Source: JAGDZR01 sp049115695
Lineage (GTDB): Bacteria > Bacteroidota > Bacteroidia > Cytophagales > Cyclobacteriaceae
Assembly (NCBI GenBank): GCA_049115695.1
Contig: JAGDZR010000006.1
Span: 372,001-436,000 of the forward strand
Length of the DNA stretch: 64,000 bases
Reading direction: 5' to 3'
Positions 17,259 through 25,094 of the stretch are shown piece after piece. The position numbers and the translations under genes were made by a program. Position 1 is the stretch's first letter, and each line of letters starts with the position of its first letter. The notes below the pieces were generated by a model. That model saw only the letters and a program-made list of their open reading frames with translations. It did not search any database and was not told the DNA's origin.

Positions 17259-18533
17259 CTACACTTCCAATTCCTTGAACAGCGTAGCTGTCTTCCTTTT
17301 ATAAATCGCATAACCCGCCAATGCATTGCCTAATGTCATGGCAAGCAGTCCCGGGTAAAAACCAATGTACATCAAGTCAGGTGTGACCTTTGCCCGATAT
17401 ACTGGAGGCAGCATCATGTCGATATTTTCCATCATGGCACTAAAATCAAGACCGTTTTCCTGAAGGTAATAGCACAGTGAAACACCGATTGTCGTCCCAA
17501 CCACAGAGCCCATAAAACCAATTAAAATCGCTTCATAGATAATCGTTTTGTATATGTGACCTTTTTCTTCACCAAGTGCCAATCTAACTCCATACTCGCT
17601 GTACCTTCTCAAACCTCCGAGCAAGCCGGTATTCCACAAAACGATGGACATGGCCAATACAAATATGAACACCATGATACCACTGATGTTTTCAGATTGT
17701 TGCAGCATCGCATCTAAGCCATTCTGCTCTCGCAGCTTGAACATTTGAGGTGAGAATTCATCCTCAGCATTCGAATACTGTTCATTGAAAGTGGTCTTGA
17801 TCGTGTCTGCTCTGGCGTCATCATATTGACTGTCCCGAATGTACCCTAGTATCTCGCTACTGGCATCTTGCATGTCAAGCGCTTCTTGCCCATCCGAGAT
17901 GTCAATGACAATCGCGCCTCTATCAAGCATAGATACACCAAAACTAATGGTACCGCTCACCTCAAAACTTTTGAACATCATACTGCCAAACATCGTCGAA
18001 CCAAATATGGTCACCTCATCTCCAATTGCCACTCCGAATCGCTCCGCGAAATCATCACTGATCAGCGCCTGTCCTTGTCTTTCAGGAAGACTTCCTTTGA
18101 CAATGGACTTGACCATATTCATACGTTCCGCCTCCTGGCTATTCGGAGATAGTAAATCAATGGCCCTACCTGCTGCAGGTCCCTGTGCACGTGTCTCACC
18201 ATTTTCATCCGGCACATCCAGCAACCCTCCAAAATGAATACGCTTTACCCAATCCATATCCGGGTAATCAGTTTCCAATTCAGAAATAAGGGACTCAACA
18301 TCCATCAACGCCAGATCATTCGGGATCTGATTTTGGTTCTCAGCATACGATCGCGTCATGATTTTGACATGACCCGTAGTGAAATTGGCATTCATATCGA
18401 TCATATCACTGAAAATGCCCTGCATCCACCCGCTCATAAACACGGTGAGAAACACACCTATCGAGATCACGATCACAGGCAACAAGCTCCTGCTCTTATC
18501 TCTTAATATTCCTTTGAAAATAAATTTGATCAT
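17259..18533 (-). CDS. FtsX/LolCE-type ABC transporter permease
   Basis: 424 residues. One N-terminal membrane helix (LLPVIVISIGVFLTVFMSGW) is followed by a large periplasmic MacB-core-like domain (about 40-270). Three C-terminal helices follow (GIMVFIFVLAMSIVLWNTGLL, AILIGFMGSVVGTTIGVSL, GLLAMTLGNALAGYAIY). This is the LolC/E topology. The start is 3 bases beyond the stop of the preceding permease gene, so they are co-translated. With its partner and the ATPase it forms a heterodimeric lipoprotein- or substrate-extruding transporter rather than a classic importer. Confidence 0.88.
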   Translation of the reverse strand: MIKFIFKGILRDKSRSLLPVIVISIGVFLTVFMSGWMQGIFSDMIDMNANFTTGHVKIMTRSYAENQNQIPNDLALMDVESLISELETDYPDMDWVKRIHFGGLLDVPDENGETRAQGPAAGRAIDLLSPNSQEAERMNMVKSIVKGSLPERQGQALISDDFAERFGVAIGDEVTIFGSTMFGSMMFKSFEVSGTISFGVSMLDRGAIVIDISDGQEALDMQDASSEILGYIRDSQYDDARADTIKTTFNEQYSNAEDEFSPQMFKLREQNGLDAMLQQSENISGIMVFIFVLAMSIVLWNTGLLGGLRRYSEYGVRLALGEEKGHIYKTIIYEAILIGFMGSVVGTTIGVSLCYYLQENGLDFSAMMENIDMMLPPVYRAKVTPDLMYIGFYPGLLAMTLGNALAGYAIYKRKTATLFKELEV

Positions 18534-18536
18534 GAT

Positions 18537-19706
18537 CTATTGAAGTTTTCCTTTGAGTGCATCTGTAGGTTTCATCTTGGAGATTTTGCGAGCTGGCATA
18601 TAGCTCACCACTGTGGCCGCCAAAACAACCAGTATGATGGACGTAATAATCAAACTAATACCGTAGTAAGGATATATCACTTCTGCCACCGTGATGCCCA
18701 TGTCCTGATTTTGAGTTCCAAAGGGTATACCTACTTTGCTCAACCACCAAAACAGCGGGATACCGTAAAGCGCACCTACTGCCGCCGCTAAAATGCTATG
18801 AGCTCCTCCTTCGACCGTGAACACCCCAACAACCTGCGAGCGTGTCATACCGAGTGCAATGTAGGTGCCTATTTCCTTTTGCCTTCTGAAAATAGAAAGT
18901 ACTTGTGTATCGAATATGGCCAGTAAAGCAATTACCAGAAGTAGTCCACTCATGATCATTCCTCCCACTCGTTTGGACGCTATGATCGCATCAAACTCAG
19001 CCAGCAAAAAGTCAGTGTCTTTAAACACCCAACCCTCCATTTCTGCTAAATCACTTTGATCACCAGCGACGAGAAAAGTAGCTTCATTCGACATACTGGT
19101 CATCTCTCGTAAAACCTCTATATCCAGATACATTTGTCCATTCTCAATGGAAGGAACGTCAGTTTTAAATATTGACGCAATTTTTATTTCGATTGCATCA
19201 AACATACCATTGCGATCTCTCCAACGCACCAGTACCTGATCTCCTACCTCCAATCCGGCATCATCTGCCATGCGCCTTCCGATTATGGCGGCATACCCAT
19301 CCTGTACATTTTTGAGATCCGCTGTTGGTAGTTTCAGAATTTTCTGATTCGGATCTACTCCTTTCAGCAGCACACTTTGCATCCTGCCTTCCGGATAAAT
19401 GCTTGCCTGTGTAAGCAGCATTGGGGTGAGTTGACCTTTTGCAATCAACTGGTTTACTTCATCCGAAATCGGCTGATGAGCATCTTGTATAGTATATGGA
19501 TCATACCTATCAAATTGGGGATGCCAATACTGGCCTTTACCGATTTCCCATTCCTGGGTATCTCGGCGACCCTGACGATTCCATCCGTCGATCATACCAT
19601 TGTAAAATATCATCAGCACAAATGCGAATGACAATACAATCACATTGAGCCAGGTTCTAAGCCCTGCCCCAATCAAATTCTTAAATGCTAAGTTGAGCGC
19701 AATCAT
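18537..19706 (-). CDS. FtsX/LolCE-type ABC transporter permease, second subunit
   Basis: 389 residues with the same layout as the following permease. There is an N-terminal helix (WLNVIVLSFAFVLMIFYNGM), a periplasmic domain containing GRRMADDAGLEVGDQVLVRW, and three C-terminal helices (MIMSGLLLVIALLAIFDTQVL, a helix near ILAAAVGALYGIPLF, and ISLIITSIILVVLAATVVSY). The C-terminal ARKISKMKPTDALKG is typical of this family. The ATG overlaps the ATPase stop (ATGA). Sequence divergence between the two permeases indicates a heterodimer. Confidence 0.88.
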   Translation of the reverse strand: MIALNLAFKNLIGAGLRTWLNVIVLSFAFVLMIFYNGMIDGWNRQGRRDTQEWEIGKGQYWHPQFDRYDPYTIQDAHQPISDEVNQLIAKGQLTPMLLTQASIYPEGRMQSVLLKGVDPNQKILKLPTADLKNVQDGYAAIIGRRMADDAGLEVGDQVLVRWRDRNGMFDAIEIKIASIFKTDVPSIENGQMYLDIEVLREMTSMSNEATFLVAGDQSDLAEMEGWVFKDTDFLLAEFDAIIASKRVGGMIMSGLLLVIALLAIFDTQVLSIFRRQKEIGTYIALGMTRSQVVGVFTVEGGAHSILAAAVGALYGIPLFWWLSKVGIPFGTQNQDMGITVAEVIYPYYGISLIITSIILVVLAATVVSYMPARKISKMKPTDALKGKLQ

Positions 19707-20401
19707 GATGCTACAGTTTCGGTTATCTTGTCCCCGACGACCTTACCATCTTCGAGCGAGATGATTCGATCCAAATATTGCATTACTTTCTCATCATGTG
19801 TCGAAAACAAGAAAGTCACCTTCAGCTCTTCATTGAGTTTCTTCATAGTCTCCAGGATATGGTGAGAATTTTTTGAATCCAGATTGGCAGTGGGCTCATC
19901 CGCCAATACGATCTCCGGTTTTTTCACCATTGACCTGGCAATGGCTACACGCTGACACTCACCTCCTGACAGCATGCTAGGTTTTGAATCGACTTTATCG
20001 GTCAGTCCTACCCACTCCAGTGCCTGCATAACCGCTTCCTTTCTGTCAGCAGCACTCATACTTTGGAGCAACAAGGAGAACTCAACATTTTCAAAAACGG
20101 TATAAACGGGTAGCAGATTGTAGGTCTGAAATATGAAACCAATATGTTCATTTCGCAGGCGAGCAGACTGTTTGTGAGTCAAATGCTCAATCGACTGCCC
20201 CATTACCGTCGCGCTTCCCTGAGTGGGAGTATCCAGAGATCCAATGATGTTGAGCAAGGTGGTTTTGCCAGAACCACTCGGCCCCACAAATCCAGCGAAT
20301 TCCCCTTCACCGAAAGAAAGGTTAACGTCATTGAGCGCAGTGAACACTCCTTTCCCAACCGGGAATTGTTTGACTAAGTGTTCTAATTTGATGATATCCA
20401 T
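19703..20401 (-). CDS. LolD/MacB-type ABC transporter ATP-binding protein
   Basis: 232 residues. Walker A is GPSGSGKTT, the signature is LSGGECQRVAIARS, and Walker B is IVLADEPTANLDS, with the switch His in FSTHDEKV. This is the LolD/MacB subfamily that drives mechanotransmission rather than direct transport. It overlaps the downstream permease by 4 bases and follows the barrel gene after about 28 bases. It energises the two FtsX permeases of the operon. Confidence 0.93.
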   Translation of the reverse strand: MDIIKLEHLVKQFPVGKGVFTALNDVNLSFGEGEFAGFVGPSGSGKTTLLNIIGSLDTPTQGSATVMGQSIEHLTHKQSARLRNEHIGFIFQTYNLLPVYTVFENVEFSLLLQSMSAADRKEAVMQALEWVGLTDKVDSKPSMLSGGECQRVAIARSMVKKPEIVLADEPTANLDSKNSHHILETMKKLNEELKVTFLFSTHDEKVMQYLDRIISLEDGKVVGDKITETVAS

Positions 20402-20429
20402 ATCCTTGTGTTTATGTACTTATTTTCAT

Positions 20430-21569
20430 TCAATGATTATATACAAACATGATTTGGAGTCCTCTGCCTCCAAATAGATTTTGGGCTCCCCCTGTAGGAA
20501 GCGCCCCTTGTTCCGGGTTCCAATACCCCATCAAATACAGGGTAGTTCGATCAAATGACCTGAACCAGTTGAGGAAATTATATGCTTTGTTATTCGTCCA
20601 ATCGTAGTAAGTGATGGCTCTGATATTATCAAACATGCCAATGGGGTAATTGAACGCCAATCCTGACATGTTGAATGTGTTACTGAATTCAAATGGATTC
20701 GTGTCATTGGCAAACAACATGTGCTCCAAAGTCATGTTTAGCCCACTACCAATACCAAATGTGTAGTCGGTCCCAACCGTAAATATTTCCTGATTGGTGA
20801 GTGGCCCCAGATCTTCTCCTGCCTGAACCCACGAGCCTTCCAACCACAACCCAACAATCAAATCCCAACGCAAATCAAACCCTACACGATTTTCAGGAAT
20901 ACGATCAAATGCTGGCAGTAAGTCACCCATCTGTCTACTATCAGCAGTTCTTTTGTGATAGGACAATCCCATTTCACCTAAAGGAATTGGGAATTGGAAT
21001 CTTCCTCCAAATTCCGGAATTTCTTTATTGGTTTTGATCACCTCCATACCCTTCTGATTTTTGTTGCCGTAAAGGCCCCAAACCCATACATTGGCGTTGT
21101 TAAGGAAATAATACCTCACCAAACCTCCATATACTCCATCTGTCAATGCCAATGGATCCCTGGGATCTATCTGATCAAACCACCGGAGTGATCTGAGCAT
21201 CATCGCACTACCAAAATCAATCTTTTGCAGTCCTATTCTGACCTCCAATTGTTCGGTTGAATAACGTCCCCAAATTCTATAAGGACTTATGCTTCCCTGT
21301 GTTTCAGCTGAATCAAAGAAGTGAATACCAACATCACCCACCAGGTTGGCCGATGCTTCAAAATCAATCAACCTATTATCTCCTAATTTGTACTCATAAT
21401 TCGATTGTGGCAAGTATCTACCTCCCAGATATAGTGGATAAGGATTGTTCAGATTAAGATGTGCCCAACTCGAAAGTTGGCCTCTAAAGTCTAGCTTCGC
21501 TTGAGTGCTATCCTGCGCTGAGGCACTTGCTGTCAATAAAATGAGCACTATGGTGATGTACTTATTCAT
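20430..21569 (-). CDS. Outer membrane beta-barrel protein in the ABC/LolA-like operon
   Basis: 379 residues with a Sec signal (MNKYITIVLILLTASASAQ). The mature chain alternates hydrophobic and polar residues with frequent aromatic girdle pairs (VRYYFLNNANVWVWGLYG, LRWDLIVGLWLEGSWVQ), typical of a barrel of 14 to 18 strands. It lacks a TonB box. It overlaps the TetR gene by 8 bases and precedes the ABC genes, so it is probably the outer-membrane end of the same pathway. It may resemble alginate-export/DUF1302-like porins, but I cannot fix the family. Confidence 0.75.
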   Translation of the reverse strand: MNKYITIVLILLTASASAQDSTQAKLDFRGQLSSWAHLNLNNPYPLYLGGRYLPQSNYEYKLGDNRLIDFEASANLVGDVGIHFFDSAETQGSISPYRIWGRYSTEQLEVRIGLQKIDFGSAMMLRSLRWFDQIDPRDPLALTDGVYGGLVRYYFLNNANVWVWGLYGNKNQKGMEVIKTNKEIPEFGGRFQFPIPLGEMGLSYHKRTADSRQMGDLLPAFDRIPENRVGFDLRWDLIVGLWLEGSWVQAGEDLGPLTNQEIFTVGTDYTFGIGSGLNMTLEHMLFANDTNPFEFSNTFNMSGLAFNYPIGMFDNIRAITYYDWTNNKAYNFLNWFRSFDRTTLYLMGYWNPEQGALPTGGAQNLFGGRGLQIMFVYNH

Positions 21570-22137
21570 TTCTGGTTACTATTCCGTAGAATAGCAAATT
21601 CATTGTTTCCATTATGAAGTCTTGAGTAGTAGGGTATTGGTTCAATAATTTTTGATTTTTCATCAACTCCATCATTTGGGCTGAGTATAACATGATGAAA
21701 TCGATCTTCACATCAGCTCTTATATATCCATCCTCTTGGGCCTGTTGATAGAATGCAACCACTGCTTGTTGGGAATTTGAGATTCTACTCTCAAAAAAAA
21801 GGCTCAAATCTTTATCTCCCTGCTGATAGAGTTCCTGAATAAGTTCAGGACTGATATCTGTGGTGCCTTTTAGCTTCATTTTAAAAATTTCCGCCAGCTT
21901 TTCATTGAAAGAAATATCCTGAGCCACCAGTTCGTGAAATTCGTCAAGTGAATGATCCAAAATGTCCCCAATCAAGGTCTTGACCAACTCAGTCTTGTTT
22001 GGGAAAAACTTATAAAATGTCATTTTACTCACACCTGCTTCCCGGCAGATTTCCTCGATTGATACCCGCTTAAATCCGTATTTCCAAAAGAGGTCCTTTG
22101 CCTTGTTGTAGATATCCCAGTATTTCTTGCTTTTCAA
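21562..22137 (-). CDS. TetR/AcrR family transcriptional regulator (first gene of the ABC/LolA-like operon)
   Basis: 191 residues starting at a TTG codon with a purine-rich GAGAAG just upstream; no ATG is available before an in-frame stop. The N-terminal HTH (VSIEEICREAGVSKMTFYKFF, about 24-45) is canonical TetR. The C-terminal ligand/dimer domain is all-helical. It is the first gene of the operon running down to 16507, so it probably autoregulates. Direct and inverted copies of TATACG at 22146-22200 just upstream are candidate operators. Confidence 0.88.
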   Translation of the reverse strand: MKSKKYWDIYNKAKDLFWKYGFKRVSIEEICREAGVSKMTFYKFFPNKTELVKTLIGDILDHSLDEFHELVAQDISFNEKLAEIFKMKLKGTTDISPELIQELYQQGDKDLSLFFESRISNSQQAVVAFYQQAQEDGYIRADVKIDFIMLYSAQMMELMKNQKLLNQYPTTQDFIMETMNLLFYGIVTRNE

Positions 22138-22145
22138 CTTCTCTT

Positions 22146-22200
22146 TATACGTTATTTATGTAAATATACGTTTTTGATACATTATGATATATTTCGTATA
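22146..22200. promoter_or_regulatory. Candidate operator: repeated TATACG half-sites upstream of the TetR-ABC operon
   Basis: TATACG occurs at 22146-22151 and again at 22165-22170, each followed by a similar T-rich tail. The inverse CGTATA occurs at 22195-22200, making a 36-bp inverted repeat with 6-bp arms. The array lies 9 to 63 bases upstream of the tetR start at 22137, where an autoregulatory site would be expected. Assignment to that TetR is inference. Confidence 0.45.
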
Positions 22201-22310
22201 CTTTTTATTTGGAGTTTATGATCAAAATCATCCATAGAACTCCCGTTAGCAACTGATTTAACATCTAACTTCAAGCTGTTTTTTAGGTTGATTTAACTAT
22301 TTACATGAAT

Positions 22311-22332
22311 AATTAGTATATAAATACTAATT
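22311..22332. promoter_or_regulatory. Perfect 9-bp palindrome, candidate operator of the synthase/TetR/sigma operon
   Basis: AATTAGTAT (22311-22319) and ATACTAATT (22324-22332) are perfect inverted copies around a 4-nt ATAA spacer, 8 bases before the synthase ATG. The right arm overlaps a TAATTTTA promoter-like octamer (22328-22335), so a bound protein would block transcription. Nearly the same sequence occurs upstream of the methyltransferase at 27758-27777. The TetR encoded two genes downstream is the likeliest binder. Confidence 0.65.
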
Positions 22333-22339
22333 TTACGGC

Positions 22340-23398
22340 ATGATCATTAACTCCATCATTGATTCCACAGGTTACTACATCCCCAGTCAAGTAGTATCTA
22401 ACGCCGATTTCCTTAACCATCAATTCCTTGACAAATCAGGTAATCCATTAAAAAAGGAAAACAAGGACATCATTGAGAAAATGGAGTCAATCACCATGAT
22501 TGAAGAGCGCAGGTACGAGCAATCCAGTACTCGCCTCATGGCCTCTGAAGCAGCTGAAATATGCCTTCAGAAATCTCCGATCAAGCGTGAATCCCTTGGA
22601 GGCATCATTGTTGCGCACAATTTTGGAGACATTCAATCTGGTGAATCCCATGGCCATATGATTCCTAACCTGGCTGCAAAAGTGAAGCATGACCTGCAGA
22701 TCAAAAACTCTAAGTGCTTTGCATTCGATGTGCTGTTTGGCTGTCCGGGATGGGTACTCGCCATGGATCAGGCACATCAGTATATTCAAAATGGGATTGT
22801 TGATTCTGTGTTAGTTGTGGGAGTAGAGCTTTTATCAAGGGTCATTGATCCAAATGATATTGATGGAATGCTGTTTGGTGATGGGGCCGGAGCTACACTC
22901 CTAGTAGCCAAGGAGTCTGAAACCAAGAGCGGGATCTTAGGCTATCAAAGTCATTCAGATTGTGGTGAGGAGCTCGAATACCTCCGAATGAACCACCCTG
23001 TCAATGGAGGTGACGACAAACTCTACCTCGACATGACCGGTCGCAGTGTCTTCAAATATGCTGTAGGAACTCTTCCAACTATCATCACAGAGTGCCTCAA
23101 TGACCTCAATCTCAAACTTGAAGATATCGATCATTTCTTGTTTCATCAGGCCAACGGAAAGATGCTTCACGCTATTGCCGACGGGCTAAGTGCACTTCAT
23201 GGAGGATTGAATATCATGCGTAAAACACCCATCATTATCCAAAAAACAGGCAATTCATCAGTTGCCACTGTCCCTACTCTGTTGGATTTACTTGTGGAAA
23301 ACCAACTGGACAATCATCGTATTCGACCTGGAGACAAGATCGTAATGGCCTCAGTTGGAGCAGGAATGCATGCAAACTGTTTGGTTTATCAATGTTAG
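22340..23398 (+). CDS. 3-oxoacyl-ACP synthase III family protein (KAS III/FabH-like)
   Basis: 352 residues with the thiolase fold and an intact KAS III triad. The nucleophile is C135 (FDVLFGCPGW), H269 lies in FLFHQANGKM, and N305 in KTGNSSVATVP. The glycine-rich FGDGAGATLL segment precedes the C-terminal half. Members condense an acyl-CoA with malonyl-ACP or make related C-C or ester bonds. The dedicated neighbours (TetR, sigma factor) and absence of other fab genes suggest a specialised role rather than housekeeping fatty-acid initiation. The start lies 4 nt after a promoter-like octamer and beside a perfect palindrome. Confidence 0.88.
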   Translation: MIINSIIDSTGYYIPSQVVSNADFLNHQFLDKSGNPLKKENKDIIEKMESITMIEERRYEQSSTRLMASEAAEICLQKSPIKRESLGGIIVAHNFGDIQSGESHGHMIPNLAAKVKHDLQIKNSKCFAFDVLFGCPGWVLAMDQAHQYIQNGIVDSVLVVGVELLSRVIDPNDIDGMLFGDGAGATLLVAKESETKSGILGYQSHSDCGEELEYLRMNHPVNGGDDKLYLDMTGRSVFKYAVGTLPTIITECLNDLNLKLEDIDHFLFHQANGKMLHAIADGLSALHGGLNIMRKTPIIIQKTGNSSVATVPTLLDLLVENQLDNHRIRPGDKIVMASVGAGMHANCLVYQC

Positions 23399-23418
23399 AT
23401 TGATTTCTTTGTTACTCT

Positions 23419-24060
23419 ATGGATTCGAAGAAACAGGAGATTCTCAACCAGGCGATTGAATTATTCAATGCCAGAGGCTTTCACAACGTAAGTATCAAAG
23501 ACATTTCTGATTCATTGGGCATCAGCCCGGGTAATCTCACCTATCACTTTTCGAAAAAAACAGATCTGCTAGCTGCCATTCAGCAACAAATGCTTGAAGA
23601 TTCCTCTATTGACATTGTGCCAAGAGGCCATATTACTCTCTACCATTTCGAACAAATCTTCAGAAATTATAGCGAGATACAGGCAAAATATCATTTCTAT
23701 TACAACAACCTGCAATACATTTTTGAGGCTTTCCCTGGGATCACCAAAGACTATAAGCGCATCACCATTCGAAGATTCAAGGACGCCAAGTCGCTCATTC
23801 AGTACTATATACAAACCGAGAGATTGAAACCAGAAAACAATGGGATCAATTATGATCACTACATACGAACCATTTGGATGGTAAGTGTATTCTGGACAGC
23901 CCAGGAATTGATGACAAAGGGAATCTCGCGCAACACACCTTCGTCGCTGGATATCTTATGGAGTGGCTTAATTCCCTATATGACCGAAAAGGGCTATCAG
24001 GAATACCTTGAGATCATTGAATTTTCTCACCCTACTCCTAAGCTAAAGCTGAATGCCTGA
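23419..24060 (+). CDS. TetR/AcrR family transcriptional regulator (synthase operon)
   Basis: 213 residues. The N-terminal HTH is clear (VSIKDISDSLGISPGNLTYHFSKKTDLL, about residues 24-51). The C-terminal domain is long, helical and aromatic-rich, matching a TetR C-terminal group common in Bacteroidota. It follows the synthase by 20 bases and overlaps the sigma factor gene by 8 bases. By position it should autoregulate through the palindrome at 22311 and may control the methyltransferase at 27833, which has the same palindrome. The ligand could be an acyl thioester, but this is inferred only from the neighbour. Confidence 0.88.
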   Translation: MDSKKQEILNQAIELFNARGFHNVSIKDISDSLGISPGNLTYHFSKKTDLLAAIQQQMLEDSSIDIVPRGHITLYHFEQIFRNYSEIQAKYHFYYNNLQYIFEAFPGITKDYKRITIRRFKDAKSLIQYYIQTERLKPENNGINYDHYIRTIWMVSVFWTAQELMTKGISRNTPSSLDILWSGLIPYMTEKGYQEYLEIIEFSHPTPKLKLNA

Positions 24061-24859
24061 TTATAAATCAGAGTTTATAGACTTTAGAGATGAGCTGACA
24101 TCCTTTCTGTTTCGACTGGTCACCAATAAACAAAGTGCTGAGGACCTTACTCAGGATACTTTCATCAGAGCATTTGACAAACTCCATCTATTCCGTGGTG
24201 AAGCCTCATTTAAGACATGGGTTTTTACTATCGGAACCAATCTGGCCAAAACACATCTAAAAAAGGAAAGTAGATGGATTGAAAACCGACAGGATTATGG
24301 CGCGAATCTCCACCTGCAATCAAAGGAACATTGGGATAAGTTTCATTCTGTCTTCCATTCCACACCAGATCAACGCTATGAAGTAAAAGAGCACATTGCA
24401 TATTGCTTTAACTGCATCAACAAAACACTTGAATTGTCTCAGCAGGTATGTCTCCTCCTAAAACACGTCTATCACTTTTCGATTCCTGAAATCATGCAAA
24501 TCACTGACCTGTCTGAAGGTAAAGTGAAGCACGCCATTGCTGATGCTCGCAAGCACATGATTAGAATATTTGACAACAGGTGTTCTTTTGTCAATCAAAA
24601 TGGCACTTGTCACCAATGCACGGAACTAACTGGTGTGCTCAACAAAACGCATGAGGCACACAAAAAGGCCATGGAACTCAAAATGGTCAAAAAAGGGACT
24701 GATCCAAACAAAGAACACTTGCTGGACTTGAGACTGGAACTTACCAGTCAAATCGAACCGCTGACATCACCCAACTCAGCCGTAACAACCTACATGTTGG
24801 AATCAAGTGATGATTGGGTGGCAGAAGGAAAAAAACGCAATGTTCTGGGTCACCATTGA
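24053..24859 (+). CDS. ECF-like RNA polymerase sigma factor with Cys-containing C-terminal extension
   Basis: 268 residues, long for an ECF sigma factor. Region 2 is evident (SAEDLTQDTFIRAFDKLHLFRGEASFKTWVFTI). Region 4 carries an HTH (FSIPEIMQITDLSEGKVKHAIADARKHM). The extra C-terminal 90 residues include CSFVNQNGTCHQC, which could bind a metal or act as a redox switch. No separate anti-sigma gene is visible, so the extension may be self-regulatory; that is inference. Overlap with the TetR gene indicates co-expression with the KAS III-like synthase. Confidence 0.85.
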   Translation: MPDYKSEFIDFRDELTSFLFRLVTNKQSAEDLTQDTFIRAFDKLHLFRGEASFKTWVFTIGTNLAKTHLKKESRWIENRQDYGANLHLQSKEHWDKFHSVFHSTPDQRYEVKEHIAYCFNCINKTLELSQQVCLLLKHVYHFSIPEIMQITDLSEGKVKHAIADARKHMIRIFDNRCSFVNQNGTCHQCTELTGVLNKTHEAHKKAMELKMVKKGTDPNKEHLLDLRLELTSQIEPLTSPNSAVTTYMLESSDDWVAEGKKRNVLGHH

Positions 24860-24950
24860 TTAAAGTTGCGTTTTTGGCGAGCCTTGATATGAAAAAGCAA
24901 TAAAGCTGTAATGTTTCAATAAACTGGTTGTCTTCTTAAAAAGGACAGCT

Positions 24951-25061
24951 ATGAAACGAACCTCAGATATTATTAACATCCGGCCATTGATGCAAAAAAT
25001 CTATTTCATCGTCATTGGCATCCAGTTTATCTGCGTACTCATGTTGGCTACATTGAGATAA
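24951..25061 (+). CDS. Single-helix membrane micro-protein
   Basis: A 36-codon ORF with an unusual good Shine-Dalgarno-like AAAAGGA 6 nt before its ATG. A basic, polar N-terminus (MKRTSDIINIRPLMQK) is followed by one hydrophobic helix (IYFIVIGIQFICVLMLATLR). It is not similar in sequence to the pair at 9162/12039 but has the same size and topology. It lies between the sigma factor and the MFS gene. Function is unknown; being a membrane-bound partner of the preceding sigma factor is a possibility worth noting, without direct evidence. Confidence 0.5.
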   Translation: MKRTSDIINIRPLMQKIYFIVIGIQFICVLMLATLR

Positions 25062-25082
25062 CTGCTCACCTAATTAATCGGC

Positions 25083-25090
25083 TATCTTTA
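25083..25090 (+). promoter_or_regulatory. Bacteroidota -7-like element TATCTTTA, 4 nt before the MFS start
   Basis: TATCTTTA matches TAnnTTTG at all but the last base and ends 4 nt before the ATG at 25095. If used as a -7 element, transcription would begin at or very near the start codon. Confidence 0.4.
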
Positions 25091-25094
25091 CGTC

